From: Amycolatopsis rubida
Lineage (GTDB): Bacteria > Actinomycetota > Actinomycetes > Mycobacteriales > Pseudonocardiaceae
Direction: 5' to 3'
DNA: 64,000 bases
Assembly (NCBI RefSeq): GCF_900115345.1
Contig: NZ_FOWC01000008.1
Coordinates: 310,001-374,000, forward strand
Part shown: positions 8,678 through 17,652 of the stretch, in pieces
How positions within the stretch are numbered: the stretch's first letter is position 1
Layout: each line of letters begins with the position of its first letter
Translations under genes and position numbers: made by a program
The notes under the pieces: model-generated
The model's input: only the letters and a program-made list of their open reading frames with translations
The model's database searches: none
Told to the model about the DNA's origin: nothing

Positions 8678-8691
8678 TGTGACATGTCACA
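8678..8691. promoter_or_regulatory. Perfect 14-bp palindrome over the PucR-type start codon
   Basis: TGTGACATGTCACA is a perfect inverted repeat that contains the ATG start (8684-8686) of the regulator gene. It sits in the divergent region shared with the acyl-CoA synthetase operon. The position suggests an operator, perhaps for autoregulation, but no binding data can be seen. Confidence 0.5.
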
Positions 8692-9853
8692 ACTGTCGTG
8701 GCGCAGCTTCGAGCACCGGCTGCCGAAGGCGGTCGAACGGACGATCCGCCGGTATGTGGCGACCTCGCCGCACTACCGCGGCGAGGTGCCCGCACACCTG
8801 CACCTGCACATGGCGCACACCATCCGCGAGTTCGGCCGGCTGTTCGCGCGCGCCGCGCGGGAGGGGAGCGAGCCGGGCGAGGACGGGCTGGAGCTGTTCC
8901 GCCAGCGCGGCCGGGAGCGGGGCGCGGAGGGGCTGCCGGTCAGCGAGTTCGTGCATGCCTACCTCTTGGCGGCCGAGGAGATGTGGGCCGAGGTCGACGA
9001 CGTGTCCGCCGGGTCTCCGCCGGACGGCACGGCGGCGGTGCTGCTGAAATGCCTGCACCGGGTGATGAACGCGGCCGTGCAGGCGCACCAGAAGGAATTC
9101 CAGACCGCGGACCACGAACAACGCGAGGCGGCACGGGCCCTGGTGCGGCGGCTGGCCGCGGGGGAGTCGATCCCGGAGCCGGCGGACGTCCGGCTCGCCC
9201 CGGCGTACGGCGTGCTGGCGCTGCGGTTCGCCGCGGACCCGGCGGATTCGGTCGGCGACGCGGTCGGGCGCCATCTGGCCGGGCAGCGGAAGGCGCGGCT
9301 GCTCTTGCAGCACCTGCGTCGCGAACTGTCCGGTGACGTGCTGGCCGCGTTGGATCCCGACGGCGGTCTGTTGCTGATTCCGGCTGCTTCGGACAATGAC
9401 GAAGCGGCGCTGGCCGAGGCCCGGCTGGCGGTGCCGCGGGCGCACCAGACGACGGGCGTCGAGATCACCGGCGCGTTCGCCCACGCGGCCGAGCTGCCGC
9501 ACATCCCGGCGGCGGTGGCGGAAGCGGAGCGGTTGCTGCGGGTGAATTCGGTCCCCGGCACGGTCGCCGTGCTCGCGGACCACCTCTTCGAATACCAGCT
9601 GAACCACGACAGCGCGGCAACCCCTCAGCTGCGCGCGCTGGCGGCGCGGCTCAGCGGCGAGCCTGATCTGGCGGCGACGCTCCGGACTTATTTCGAGACC
9701 GACTTCAACCGCCGGGAGACCGCGCGGAAGCTGCACGTCCATCCGAACACAGTGGACAATCGCCTGTCGCGGATCGCCAATCTCACCGGTGCGGATCCGC
9801 GGACCGCCCAGGGACTTTTGCTGCTCGGCGCTTCGCTCGGGCTGGCGGGGTGA
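8684..9853 (+). CDS. PucR/CdaR-type transcriptional regulator
   Basis: A 389-residue activator-type regulator. The C-terminus carries the PucR helix-turn-helix: TYFETDFNRRETARKLHVHP then NTVDNRLSRIANLTG. The preceding middle region (about 160-300) has the degenerate GGDEF-like CdaR fold, and the N-terminal 140 residues are helical and histidine-rich (AHLHLHMAHTIREFGRLFAR), probably the sensory part. It diverges from the alkylsulfatase/acyl-CoA synthetase operon, which it most likely controls. Its stop codon is directly adjacent to the stop of the convergent gene in a shared TGATCA. Confidence 0.85.
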   Translation: MSQLSWRSFEHRLPKAVERTIRRYVATSPHYRGEVPAHLHLHMAHTIREFGRLFARAAREGSEPGEDGLELFRQRGRERGAEGLPVSEFVHAYLLAAEEMWAEVDDVSAGSPPDGTAAVLLKCLHRVMNAAVQAHQKEFQTADHEQREAARALVRRLAAGESIPEPADVRLAPAYGVLALRFAADPADSVGDAVGRHLAGQRKARLLLQHLRRELSGDVLAALDPDGGLLLIPAASDNDEAALAEARLAVPRAHQTTGVEITGAFAHAAELPHIPAAVAEAERLLRVNSVPGTVAVLADHLFEYQLNHDSAATPQLRALAARLSGEPDLAATLRTYFETDFNRRETARKLHVHPNTVDNRLSRIANLTGADPRTAQGLLLLGASLGLAG

Positions 9854-10849
9854 TCATCCGGCGAGGGAAGCGCTGCCGTGGGGTCCGGTCACCGTGACGC
9901 GGATGGTGCGTGCGGAGGGCAGTGGCACGACGGTGACCTGCCAGGTCTGCGGCGTTCCGACGTCGAGGGTCTGCAAGGCTTTCCGGACCAGACGAGGGAT
10001 CTCGTGGACGGGCAGGGTGCGGAGGTCGAATCGCGGGACCTGGACACCGGCCGGGGCGAAGACGACCGTCAGCCGGTGTTCCCGGACGACCGCGGTGAGC
10101 GTCTGCGAGACATCCGTGCTCCGGGCCAGCCCGGCGACGACGCGGCTCAGTTCGCCCTCGTCCAGGAGCGACTGTCGCGGGCCGACATCGACGGTCGCGG
10201 AGCCCGAGGAGGTTACCGCGGCAGGCGGCTCCGGCTGAGCGGCACTGGGTTCCGGCGCGAACAGCTCGGCCCGGAAAAGCCCGAGGACGGCGCCCGCGCC
10301 GAGGAGCAGCCCGACGAGTGTGAAGACACCGGCGGCGCAGCCCTCCGGCGGCGAATGGACCAAAGTGGATTCGGCCGCGGGCGGGATGACCGCGTTCGCC
10401 GCCCGGCGCTGCCATTCCGGCGGCGGGCTGGACACGATGCGCACCTTCCACGGCCGGCCCGGCGGGTAGCTCACCACCAGGACGTCGCCCTTGCGGTAGT
10501 CCGGAAGATCCACCAGATTGACCGTGTGCGTCGCCTCCACGCGATGGGACGGCGCACCGTCCGGCGCGACTGTGAGGATGAAGCTGACGGGAAGATCGCC
10601 CGTTTCGGTGCCTCCGGCGCGCAGGCTGTCGATCCGCGCGAGCGCCGTTGTCGGCGGGACCGCCTTCTCCCGGGCACGGCGCGGCAGGCGGCCGAGGTAC
10701 AGGAGGATGCCGTAGCCGAGCGGAATTCCCAGCCCGGCCACGAACAACGGAACGCTCTCGACGATGGTCCCGACGACCAGCGAACACAGCGTCGCTCCGA
10801 TCACCAAGCCGGTGAGGAACCCGGACGCGATCGTGCGGAGGGCCGCCAT
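9854..10849 (-). CDS. Membrane protein with DUF3592-like segment
   Basis: A 331-residue protein, last gene of the CHAT operon. Two N-terminal membrane segments (LVIGATLCSLVVGTIV and FVAGLGIPLGYGILLYL), a soluble beta-rich region (residues about 75-160, with THTVNLVDLPDYRKGDVLVV), a third segment (GVFTLVGLLLGAGAVLGLF) and a C-terminal domain of about 120 residues. The soluble region parallels the C-terminal part of the next gene upstream, where a similar value-bound strand pattern (VRVRYDPRDPKAVLVEPG) is found. No enzymatic motif is seen. Start ATG has GAAGGGA upstream. Likely an envelope component or sensor of the CHAT system; function unknown. Confidence 0.65.
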   Translation of the reverse strand: MAALRTIASGFLTGLVIGATLCSLVVGTIVESVPLFVAGLGIPLGYGILLYLGRLPRRAREKAVPPTTALARIDSLRAGGTETGDLPVSFILTVAPDGAPSHRVEATHTVNLVDLPDYRKGDVLVVSYPPGRPWKVRIVSSPPPEWQRRAANAVIPPAAESTLVHSPPEGCAAGVFTLVGLLLGAGAVLGLFRAELFAPEPSAAQPEPPAAVTSSGSATVDVGPRQSLLDEGELSRVVAGLARSTDVSQTLTAVVREHRLTVVFAPAGVQVPRFDLRTLPVHEIPRLVRKALQTLDVGTPQTWQVTVVPLPSARTIRVTVTGPHGSASLAG

Positions 10850-10872
10850 GGCAGTAGTCCCTTCTCGGGCGG

Positions 10873-11685
10873 TCAGCGGGAACCCGGTTCCACCAGAACG
10901 GCTTTCGGATCCCGCGGGTCGTAGCGGACCCGCACTGCCGAGCCTGCGGAAGGGGCTTGGAAGAGCGGTGTGATCATCGTGGTCACGGCCTCGCGTTCGC
11001 CGGTCTCGGTGGGAAACCGCACGTGGACGGTGAACCGCGGATTCCCCATGACCCAGACGTTGGTGAAATCCACGCGGGTGAGAACGCCCGTCGCCTGGCG
11101 GCCGCAGTGCAGCAGTCCCTGTTCGCGGTCGTCCGCCTCGGCCGCGCGGAGAAAAGCCCGCAGCAGCACCACGATCAGGACCAGCGCGACGAGCCCGGAC
11201 ACCGCGGGGACCAGAAGCGGCTCGTAGTAGACCACCCAGTCCACATCGGACCACGGCTCGGCCTCGCCGTCGAGGAAGGGCAGCCGTTCGCCCACGGATT
11301 CCGGCGGCGTCCACGACGGAGCCGCCACGCCGCTGCCCAGCGTCACGCCGAGTGCCGCCGCCAGCGAGCTGGCCCGGAAGCTGACCCCCATGCGGCGCAA
11401 CGACATTCCGCCGCCCCACAGCATCGCGAAACCGAGCGACGACGCGACCGTGACCGCCAGGCTGAAGAACAACACGAGCGAAGCCGCCGGTCCCGCGTCG
11501 GCCCCCCACGCGCCGACGCGGTTCAGCGACATCAGCCGGAAGCCGTCCAGCAGTCCGAGCGCGCCGGACCAGCCGGCGACCGCCCAGGCGAGCGTCGCGG
11601 GAATCCCGAGAAGCCACAGCCGCCTGCTCGACGCCCGGGTCTGTTCAGGGTCGTCCGGAAGGCCGAACGCGAAGGAACTGAACAC
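10873..11685 (-). CDS. Membrane protein of the CHAT operon
   Basis: A 270-residue protein with about four membrane segments, including LWLLGIPATLAWAVAGW, SLVLFFSLAVTVASSLGFAM and ALVLIVVLLRAFL, then a soluble C-terminal domain. The C-terminus (TGVLTRVDFTNVWVMGNPRF ... VRVRYDPRDPKAVLVEPGSR) resembles DUF3592-type domains. A segment between membrane spans (SWTPPESVGERLPFLDGE) is probably exposed outside. It is separated by 10 and 24 bases from its neighbours, so co-transcription with the CHAT gene is likely. No catalytic residues are apparent. Confidence 0.65.
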   Translation of the reverse strand: MFSSFAFGLPDDPEQTRASSRRLWLLGIPATLAWAVAGWSGALGLLDGFRLMSLNRVGAWGADAGPAASLVLFFSLAVTVASSLGFAMLWGGGMSLRRMGVSFRASSLAAALGVTLGSGVAAPSWTPPESVGERLPFLDGEAEPWSDVDWVVYYEPLLVPAVSGLVALVLIVVLLRAFLRAAEADDREQGLLHCGRQATGVLTRVDFTNVWVMGNPRFTVHVRFPTETGEREAVTTMITPLFQAPSAGSAVRVRYDPRDPKAVLVEPGSR

Positions 11686-11694
11686 CGCGGCCGC

Positions 11695-12222
11695 CTACGC
11701 GATCGGGCCGAACACGGCGACCTTCGCCGGATCGGCGGGGTCGAGCCGGGCCTCGTGGCGGGTGCCGGGCGCGTACTGCTGGATCGTCGCCCGCGGCGTG
11801 ATCAGCGGGGTGACTGCCCGGTACATCATGCCGTCGGCGCGGGTGACGTCCAGGGTGGCGGTGTACCGGGCCTGCCCGGCGACCGTCCGGCCGGTGGGCT
11901 CCAGCGCGCGGATCACCAGCGTGGCCTTCTCCCCGGTGTCGTAGAGCCGGCGCAGTTCGGTGCCGTAGGCCTGAAGTTCCTGCTGCTGGCGCAGCTGCTC
12001 CTGCGTCGGCAGCGCCAGGAAGGCCGCCGTCTCCGGGTCGGCCGCGACGGTGCGGTAGGCCTGCGCGGCCAGTTGCGGCGTCGGCAGCTGCGGGGTGATG
12101 TCGTGCCCCTGCGCGGCGGCCGCCTGCCGGAACTGCTCGGCGTGCTGCTGGAAATCCTGCGCGCCGCGGGCCATGCCCTGCTGGGTCGCTTCGGTGATCT
12201 TGTCGCGGATCTTCTTGAACAT
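11695..12222 (-). CDS. Hypothetical protein with DUF3592-like C-terminus
   Basis: A 175-residue soluble protein. The N-terminal 60 residues are strongly helical and glutamine-rich (MFKKIRDKITEATQQGMARG), and residues about 85-175 form a beta domain ending in RLDPADPAKVAVFGPIA, the same closing pattern as in the two membrane proteins downstream. It thus looks like a soluble version of the domain those proteins carry. A start ATG at 12222 lies 55 bases after the CHAT gene stop and has AAAGGCACCC upstream. Role unknown; probably part of the same system. Confidence 0.65.
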   Translation of the reverse strand: MFKKIRDKITEATQQGMARGAQDFQQHAEQFRQAAAAQGHDITPQLPTPQLAAQAYRTVAADPETAAFLALPTQEQLRQQQELQAYGTELRRLYDTGEKATLVIRALEPTGRTVAGQARYTATLDVTRADGMMYRAVTPLITPRATIQQYAPGTRHEARLDPADPAKVAVFGPIA

Positions 12223-12276
12223 CGGGTGCCTTTCGCTGTGCCGGTGTGCTGGACACAGCTTCGGGCGGGCGGGCTG

Positions 12277-15270
12277 CTACCGAACCCAGGTTTTGCCGTC
12301 GTCGGTGGCGTCGAGGCAGGTCAGAGCCGCCCAGAAGACCGGCGAGCGGGCTGGCTCGGACTGTTCGCGCCAGCGGGCGAGCCGGGTCCGCTGCCAGGCG
12401 CACAGGTCGGCTACCGGATCCGGCCCGGCGAGCGCGGTGTCGACGGCGATGACCAGCTCGGCCATCGGATCCGCGCCGGGCGCCGCGGCCGACGTCGGCA
12501 GCGCCCAGACCGTCGCGGCGACCAGCCCGGCCCCGGACGCGACCGCGGCGAGCAGGACGCCGAACGGTTCGGGCAGGCCGAAGTCGCTCGCGCTGGCGCA
12601 GCCGATCAGCGCGACCCGCGCGGGCATGTCCACTTCGGACAGTGCGAGGTCGGCAGCGGTGAACGGCCGGTGCGCCCCGATCGGCGCGGCGGTGCCCGGC
12701 AGGTCGGCCGGGCACGACAGGTGCAGGGCGGTCTGCGCGCCGTGGACGTCCTGGATGCGGCTGACGTGCCCGGCGAACACCAGCCGCGAACACGGTTCGG
12801 CCAGCAGACCGGCGAGCAGCCGCCGGTCGGTGTCGGTGCGGCGGACCAGGTCGAGGCCGCGCGCGGCGGCGGGCCGGGCGGGCCCTGCGGCGAGCTGGGC
12901 GTCGAGGTGGCGGATCAACGGGGAAGCCGCGTTTTGCTTGCCGAGCACGGACCCCAGTTCGCCGAACGCGCTGTGACCGGGGATCCGCGGGTCGAGCAGG
13001 TAGACGGGCGGTCCGGCGGGGGCCGGTTCGCGGCGAGGGATTCCGGCGGGGGCGAGCAGCGAGACGTCGGCGAGGTCGAGGATCCGGGTGTCGCTGTCGA
13101 AGCAGGTGTCGACCGCGTCGGCGTCGAGCACGTGGTCCGGACGGCGATCAGGCAGGGCGAGCAGGCCCCACGGAACCGCGGCGAGCGCCGGGGACGGCTG
13201 GATTCGCAGCAGCGGACGCGTGGCGCGCCGGAGTTGCGCGACGAGATCGGCGGGCAGGAGGTTGAGCGCGAGGACGCGGGCAAGGCGTTGCTCCGCGGCG
13301 AAACTGCCGAAAGCGTCGAGTGAACGACGAACCGCTTCGGCGACCGGCTCGCCTTCCCGCGGTGTCGGGGAAGCTTCGGCGAGGAAGCCGCGCGCGGTGT
13401 CGACGAGATCGGCGTCGATCGGGTGCGTGTGGACGGTGTCGAGGTCGCTGGTGGTGCGCCAGCTGAGGTAGGTGTGCCCGGCGTCGGCGTAGCGGAGGAT
13501 GAAAGTTTCGCGACCGGGTGCGGCAGCGGGCCAGGTCTCGACAGTCCCAGGCGCCACCGTGCACCCGTATCGCTCGGCGGCCAGCCGGGACCAGGCGTCC
13601 AGCTCCATCGGCGAGGACGGCGACCAGCGCAGGCCGGGCGGCGGGGCGAGCCGGAGCGGGAGCGACGAGGTGACCGAACCCAATGCGGCCAGCGGAAGCT
13701 GACCGTCCTCGACCGGCGGTGCCAGCGCGGGGAGCGCGCCGGTCAGGTTCAGGGAACGGTCCTCCGGGTACGCCCCGACCGCGCACGCGCGCTCGATCAG
13801 CTCCGCCGTCAGCCGCGTTTCGCCGAGCCGGGTCAGCAGGACCATCAGCAGTGCCGTCGCCGGACCCGCGACGCTGTTCGCCCACGCAGTGCGCGCCGGG
13901 GCCGACGCGAACGCGAACCGGTACTCCTGCGCGGCGAGGGCCGCCGGCAACAGCAGGTCCAGCACCGCTCGCGGGTCTTCGCCGCGTTCGCAGCCGATCG
14001 CGGCCGAGAGGTAATCGGCTCGCAGGCACTCCAGCCATTCGCCCGACTCGCGGGCCGCCGCCCGGAGCTGGGCCACGTGCTCGTCCGCCGACCTCCAGTC
14101 GCCCTCGGCCGCCGCACAGCGAGCCAGCGCCGAGGCGAGCCGGCGCGTGCCCGGGGTGTCGCCGTTCGCGGCCCACAGCTTTCCCGCGTGCTCGAACTGG
14201 TCTCGCGCCCGCGCCGCATCGCCTGCGAGCAGGAGCAAGGTGCCCAGCGCGTAGCTCGCCTCGGCGACGTCGCCGGTCACTCCGGCTGCCGCGAGTTCGT
14301 CTCTGGCCTTGACGATCGTCGCCATCGCGCCGGGGAAATCTCCGTCGAGCGCGCGGGTTTCGGCCAGGCTGATGGCGAATTTCGCCGCCGTCGGACCTTC
14401 GTGCCGGGCATTGAGCCGCAGGAGATCCGCCGTCGCGTCCGCTTCCTCGCCGCCCGCCTGGCGGATGCGGGCGCGTTCGGCCCGCGCCATTGCCCGCAGC
14501 GACGCCACCTGGTCGCGGACCTCGTCGACCTCCGCGACGCGGTCCAGGCCGGTCAGGATCTCGTCGATCGCGTCCCGCGCGCCCGCCGGATCCCCGGCGG
14601 CCACCTGCACGCGCACTTCGAGGATGCGCAACTCCAGCTCGTCGGCGCCGTGCGGGTCGAGCTGTGCACGCGGGAACTGGCCGGGTTCGGCGGCCTTCCG
14701 GAACGCCGCGCGACGTCGCTGATCCGCGAGCAGCTCGCGCGCTCGGCCAAGGTCACCATCCTCTGTGGACAGGGAAATGAGGACGCGCTCCGCCACCTCG
14801 CGGGAGCCTTCGAGCATCCGCAGTTCGGCATACTGTCCGAAGTGGACGACAGCGGCGGTGCTCACGGCGAAGACGCTGAGCACTGCTTCCGCGCACTGGC
14901 GCGCGTTGCGGAGATCGCCCGCCGAGTAGCAGACGGTGGCCAGATCGCTGACCGCGGCGACTTCGAGGCTGACGCGGTCGAGCTGCCGGGCGAGCTGCCG
15001 CATCCGCGCGTACGCCTGGTGCGCACCGGCGACATCCCGCGTCGCGGCGAGCCGCTTGGCCTCGGCCTGGACGGCGAAGGCCTCGGCGAGCAGAGAGTTG
15101 TACTCAGCTTCGGTCAGCGCGCACGCGGGCGACTCCAGGCAAGCCGCCGGGTCGAGGCCGAAATGCTCGGCGACGCAACGGCAGTTGTAGCCGTGCGAAA
15201 CCGCGCCGGCGAGTTCCGGGGGCGGTGGCCGGTCCGGCGGCGCGAGCGGTGGCGGAAACCCGGCGAGCAC
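12277..15270 (-). CDS. CHAT-domain protease-like protein with helical repeats
   Basis: A 997-residue protein. The C-terminal third is a CHAT domain (caspase HetF associated with TPRs), a caspase-like cysteine protease fold. The candidate dyad is His835 in LVFAGHVS and Cys891 in ALIGCASASD, and the end reads SPVFWAALTC, another CHAT hallmark. The N-terminal 600 residues are alpha-helical tetratricopeptide-like repeats (AHQAYARMRQLARQL, ARDQFEHAGKLWAANGD) suited to sensing or partner binding. The GTG at 15270 has GAGGAG upstream; longer readings are chance open frame. CHAT proteases often act in defence or programmed cell death with neighbouring effectors. Here the neighbours are two unknown proteins upstream and membrane proteins downstream. 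Confidence 0.8.
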   Translation of the reverse strand: MLAGFPPPLAPPDRPPPPELAGAVSHGYNCRCVAEHFGLDPAACLESPACALTEAEYNSLLAEAFAVQAEAKRLAATRDVAGAHQAYARMRQLARQLDRVSLEVAAVSDLATVCYSAGDLRNARQCAEAVLSVFAVSTAAVVHFGQYAELRMLEGSREVAERVLISLSTEDGDLGRARELLADQRRRAAFRKAAEPGQFPRAQLDPHGADELELRILEVRVQVAAGDPAGARDAIDEILTGLDRVAEVDEVRDQVASLRAMARAERARIRQAGGEEADATADLLRLNARHEGPTAAKFAISLAETRALDGDFPGAMATIVKARDELAAAGVTGDVAEASYALGTLLLLAGDAARARDQFEHAGKLWAANGDTPGTRRLASALARCAAAEGDWRSADEHVAQLRAAARESGEWLECLRADYLSAAIGCERGEDPRAVLDLLLPAALAAQEYRFAFASAPARTAWANSVAGPATALLMVLLTRLGETRLTAELIERACAVGAYPEDRSLNLTGALPALAPPVEDGQLPLAALGSVTSSLPLRLAPPPGLRWSPSSPMELDAWSRLAAERYGCTVAPGTVETWPAAAPGRETFILRYADAGHTYLSWRTTSDLDTVHTHPIDADLVDTARGFLAEASPTPREGEPVAEAVRRSLDAFGSFAAEQRLARVLALNLLPADLVAQLRRATRPLLRIQPSPALAAVPWGLLALPDRRPDHVLDADAVDTCFDSDTRILDLADVSLLAPAGIPRREPAPAGPPVYLLDPRIPGHSAFGELGSVLGKQNAASPLIRHLDAQLAAGPARPAAARGLDLVRRTDTDRRLLAGLLAEPCSRLVFAGHVSRIQDVHGAQTALHLSCPADLPGTAAPIGAHRPFTAADLALSEVDMPARVALIGCASASDFGLPEPFGVLLAAVASGAGLVAATVWALPTSAAAPGADPMAELVIAVDTALAGPDPVADLCAWQRTRLARWREQSEPARSPVFWAALTCLDATDDGKTWVR

Positions 15271-15271
15271 G

Positions 15272-16330
15272 TCAGAACTCCTCGTCGGCGTCTCTGCTCG
15301 CGGCCCGCTCGGCCAAGGTCTGGACCTGAGGGGGCAGGGCCTCGCGAGCGCGCACCAGGGAAACCACCTCGGCCCGGTCTTGCGGCGTGGTGCCTTCGAC
15401 GTCCTGGCCCGCTGCTCCGACGACGAGATCGAAGCGGAGAGCGGGCGTCGCGGCGAGCCTGGCTCCAGCCTCGTCCAGGTCGGCCGTCCCGGCGAATCCG
15501 GCGCTGCCGAGGTCGAGGGCGGCTTCGGCGAACGGTTCGCCGTCGTGCGTCGCGACAGCGGTGAGGGACGCGTCGTCGAGCGCTCCCGCCACTTCGACCT
15601 CAAGCCGGGCGGCAGCCGGGGTCGCGACGATCCGCCAGGTCACCGTGTCCTCCGCGGCGTCCAGTATGCCCGGCGGCACCCGAGCCCAGTCGACGCTCGC
15701 GCGTCCCTCGGCCAGCACGCCCTCGCCGGACGCGCCGGGACCGGAGCCCGCGGCCAAGGCGTAGGCACGCCGACCAGGCGCGACGGACTCCAACCGCGCG
15801 GCGAGACCGGCCGCCGCTTCGGCTCGCACGAGGTCGTCCTGGCTGTCGAACCAGGCCGAAAGCCGCGCACACCGGAGCCGGACTTCGCCGGGCACCGGAC
15901 GCGCGGCCGCGAACAGGCCGGAGTTGCTCGCCTGGTCGAACAGTTCGGCCGGACTGGCCTCGAACCCGTCGAGCAGCCCCTCGGCGACGTCTTCGACCGC
16001 TGTTGTCGCCACGGCCGCTTCGAGGTCCAGCAGCGCCGGATCGAGCGACGGGATTCCGAGCGTCGGGCTCGCGGGCCACCAGCGGCGGGCCCACAGCAGG
16101 AGCGCGAGAGCGGCCAAGTCCGGCTGGGCCGGGACCTCGGCGTGCCCGGCGCGGAGCGCGGTCAGGCTGGCTTCGGGGCCGACGAGCCTGGTCAGCCACG
16201 GTTCGGCGGCGTCAGCGTCGAGGAGTTCGATCCGCATCGACTGCGCCTCGCCGCCGAGGAGATCGGCCAGGGCGAAACGGAGGACGCCGCCGTCGGCCGC
16301 GATCACCGGAGTGTGCACCGGATGCTTCAC
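15272..16330 (-). CDS. Hypothetical protein of the CHAT operon
   Basis: A 352-residue acidic protein that I do not recognise. The N-terminus (HTPVIAADGGVLRFALADLL) is beta-rich, the middle is helical with tryptophan-rich WARRWWPASPTLG, and residues about 230-310 look like a beta-sandwich (TWRIVATPAAARLEVEVAGA). No signal peptide or membrane segment. Its ATG overlaps the upstream gene by four bases (ATGA) and its stop is one base before the CHAT start, so the three products are probably made together. It may be a partner or substrate of the CHAT protease. Confidence 0.6.
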   Translation of the reverse strand: MKHPVHTPVIAADGGVLRFALADLLGGEAQSMRIELLDADAAEPWLTRLVGPEASLTALRAGHAEVPAQPDLAALALLLWARRWWPASPTLGIPSLDPALLDLEAAVATTAVEDVAEGLLDGFEASPAELFDQASNSGLFAAARPVPGEVRLRCARLSAWFDSQDDLVRAEAAAGLAARLESVAPGRRAYALAAGSGPGASGEGVLAEGRASVDWARVPPGILDAAEDTVTWRIVATPAAARLEVEVAGALDDASLTAVATHDGEPFAEAALDLGSAGFAGTADLDEAGARLAATPALRFDLVVGAAGQDVEGTTPQDRAEVVSLVRAREALPPQVQTLAERAASRDADEEF

Positions 16331-17652
16331 GAGACCGCCTCCAGCCGGGGCAGGCCGGCCACGAGCGCGCGGCGCACTTTCGTCCGCAGGTCCAGCGAGG
16401 TCGACCGGACGACGCCGGTGAGCAGGTCCCGGATGTCGGCCGCGGCGGCCGGAGTCTGGCCACTGACGTCGAAACCGTGCAGCCGGACCCAGAGCCGGGC
16501 GAGGAATCGCTTCGCGAACTCGCGCAGCTCTCGCAGGATATCGGCGTCCGCTCGCGCGGTCAGCGGTGTCGAACCGGCCAGCGCTCGGCGCGCATACAGC
16601 ACGTATCCCTCCCGCGCGACCTGAGCGTTGAGCCGCTGTGCGAACGCGGGAATTCCGCCGGGCGCGCTGCCGTCAAGGGGCCTAAGCGCGGGGGAGAGGA
16701 CCACACCGAGCACGAAACACGTTGCCAGCACCGGCGTTTCGAGCCCGAATCCGGCGGCCGTCCGGCTGAGTTCGTCATCGACCAGATCGGCGATGGAAGC
16801 CGGTTCGGCGGCGGAGAGGCGGCGCAAGCTCGCGCGTACCCGCCGTTCGATGCTGCGTTCGAGAAGCTCGCCGCCTGCCTCGTCGCGCTGGTTCAGCGGG
16901 GGTACGGCGGTGCGGTCGCCGCGTTGCAGGCCGAGATCAGGGGCGGGCAGACCGGAAACCTCGTGCACGGCCCGGGCGAGGGCGGCGGCACCGCCGGGGC
17001 GGCGCAGCGCGAGGCCGAACGCATGTCCGGCGGGGGAGCCGGCGAGTGCCTGCCAGTCCTCGTCGGCGAAGCCGTTCGCGACCGCGTCGAGCAGGGGAAC
17101 GAAGTCCGGTGCCACCGGGTTGTCCGGCGTCGTGTGCCAGCGGCGGCGCAACTCCGCGGTCAAGTCGGCCGTGGCGCGGGGATCCGCCAAGTACGCGCTC
17201 AACTGATCGACCGCGGCCGCGCTGTCTTCGCCGTGCCACTCGCGCAACGCCGCCGCGGCCTGTTCCGGCGCGGAGGCGTCGGGCCTGCCGAAACTCGTCG
17301 CGAGTTCGTAGGCGAGGGGGAAACACACGTCCTGAACATTGCCCGCCGTAATGCGCAGGGCGCGGCGCTGCCGCTTCAAGTGCGTGAACCACGCCGCCGT
17401 GGCACCCAGCCGCGCCGCGTCGGCCAGCAGCAACTCCGTCACTTCCGCCGCCGCTTCGGGAGCCAGCAGCGGACGGCCCAGCCGAGGCCGCGCCGCGGTG
17501 CGGAGCACCAGCGGATCGATGATCTTCTTCACCGTGCGGGTCAGCGGTCCGCCGTCGCCCGCGGAGAGGACCTCGACGCCCGGGATCCGCCGCCAAGCCT
17601 GTGCGAGAACAGCCGATCGCAACCGGGACTGCTGCTGGCCTGCCGTCTTCAC
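16327..17652 (-). CDS. Hypothetical protein, first gene of the CHAT operon
   Basis: A 441-residue, mostly helical protein without a recognised domain. It is rich in alanine and arginine (VLRTAARPRLGRPLLAPEAA, FAKRFLARLWVRLHGFDVSG) and has no clear membrane span or catalytic motif. The GTG start at 17652 is preceded by a weak purine stretch. Genes of this kind beside CHAT proteins suggest an effector or regulator of the protease, but this is inference from position only. The 310 bases upstream of it should hold the operon promoter. Confidence 0.6.
   Translation of the reverse strand: MKTAGQQQSRLRSAVLAQAWRRIPGVEVLSAGDGGPLTRTVKKIIDPLVLRTAARPRLGRPLLAPEAAAEVTELLLADAARLGATAAWFTHLKRQRRALRITAGNVQDVCFPLAYELATSFGRPDASAPEQAAAALREWHGEDSAAAVDQLSAYLADPRATADLTAELRRRWHTTPDNPVAPDFVPLLDAVANGFADEDWQALAGSPAGHAFGLALRRPGGAAALARAVHEVSGLPAPDLGLQRGDRTAVPPLNQRDEAGGELLERSIERRVRASLRRLSAAEPASIADLVDDELSRTAAGFGLETPVLATCFVLGVVLSPALRPLDGSAPGGIPAFAQRLNAQVAREGYVLYARRALAGSTPLTARADADILRELREFAKRFLARLWVRLHGFDVSGQTPAAAADIRDLLTGVVRSTSLDLRTKVRRALVAGLPRLEAVS

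Noticed and set aside
10957-13323. 788-codon plus-strand frame opposite the CHAT operon
   Set aside because: Antisense shadow with low-complexity arginine/glycine-rich translation and no domain.
12277-15603. Extended 1108-residue reading of the CHAT protein
   Set aside because: The first 111 residues overlap the coupled upstream gene; the GTG at 15270 with GAGGAG upstream is the better start.
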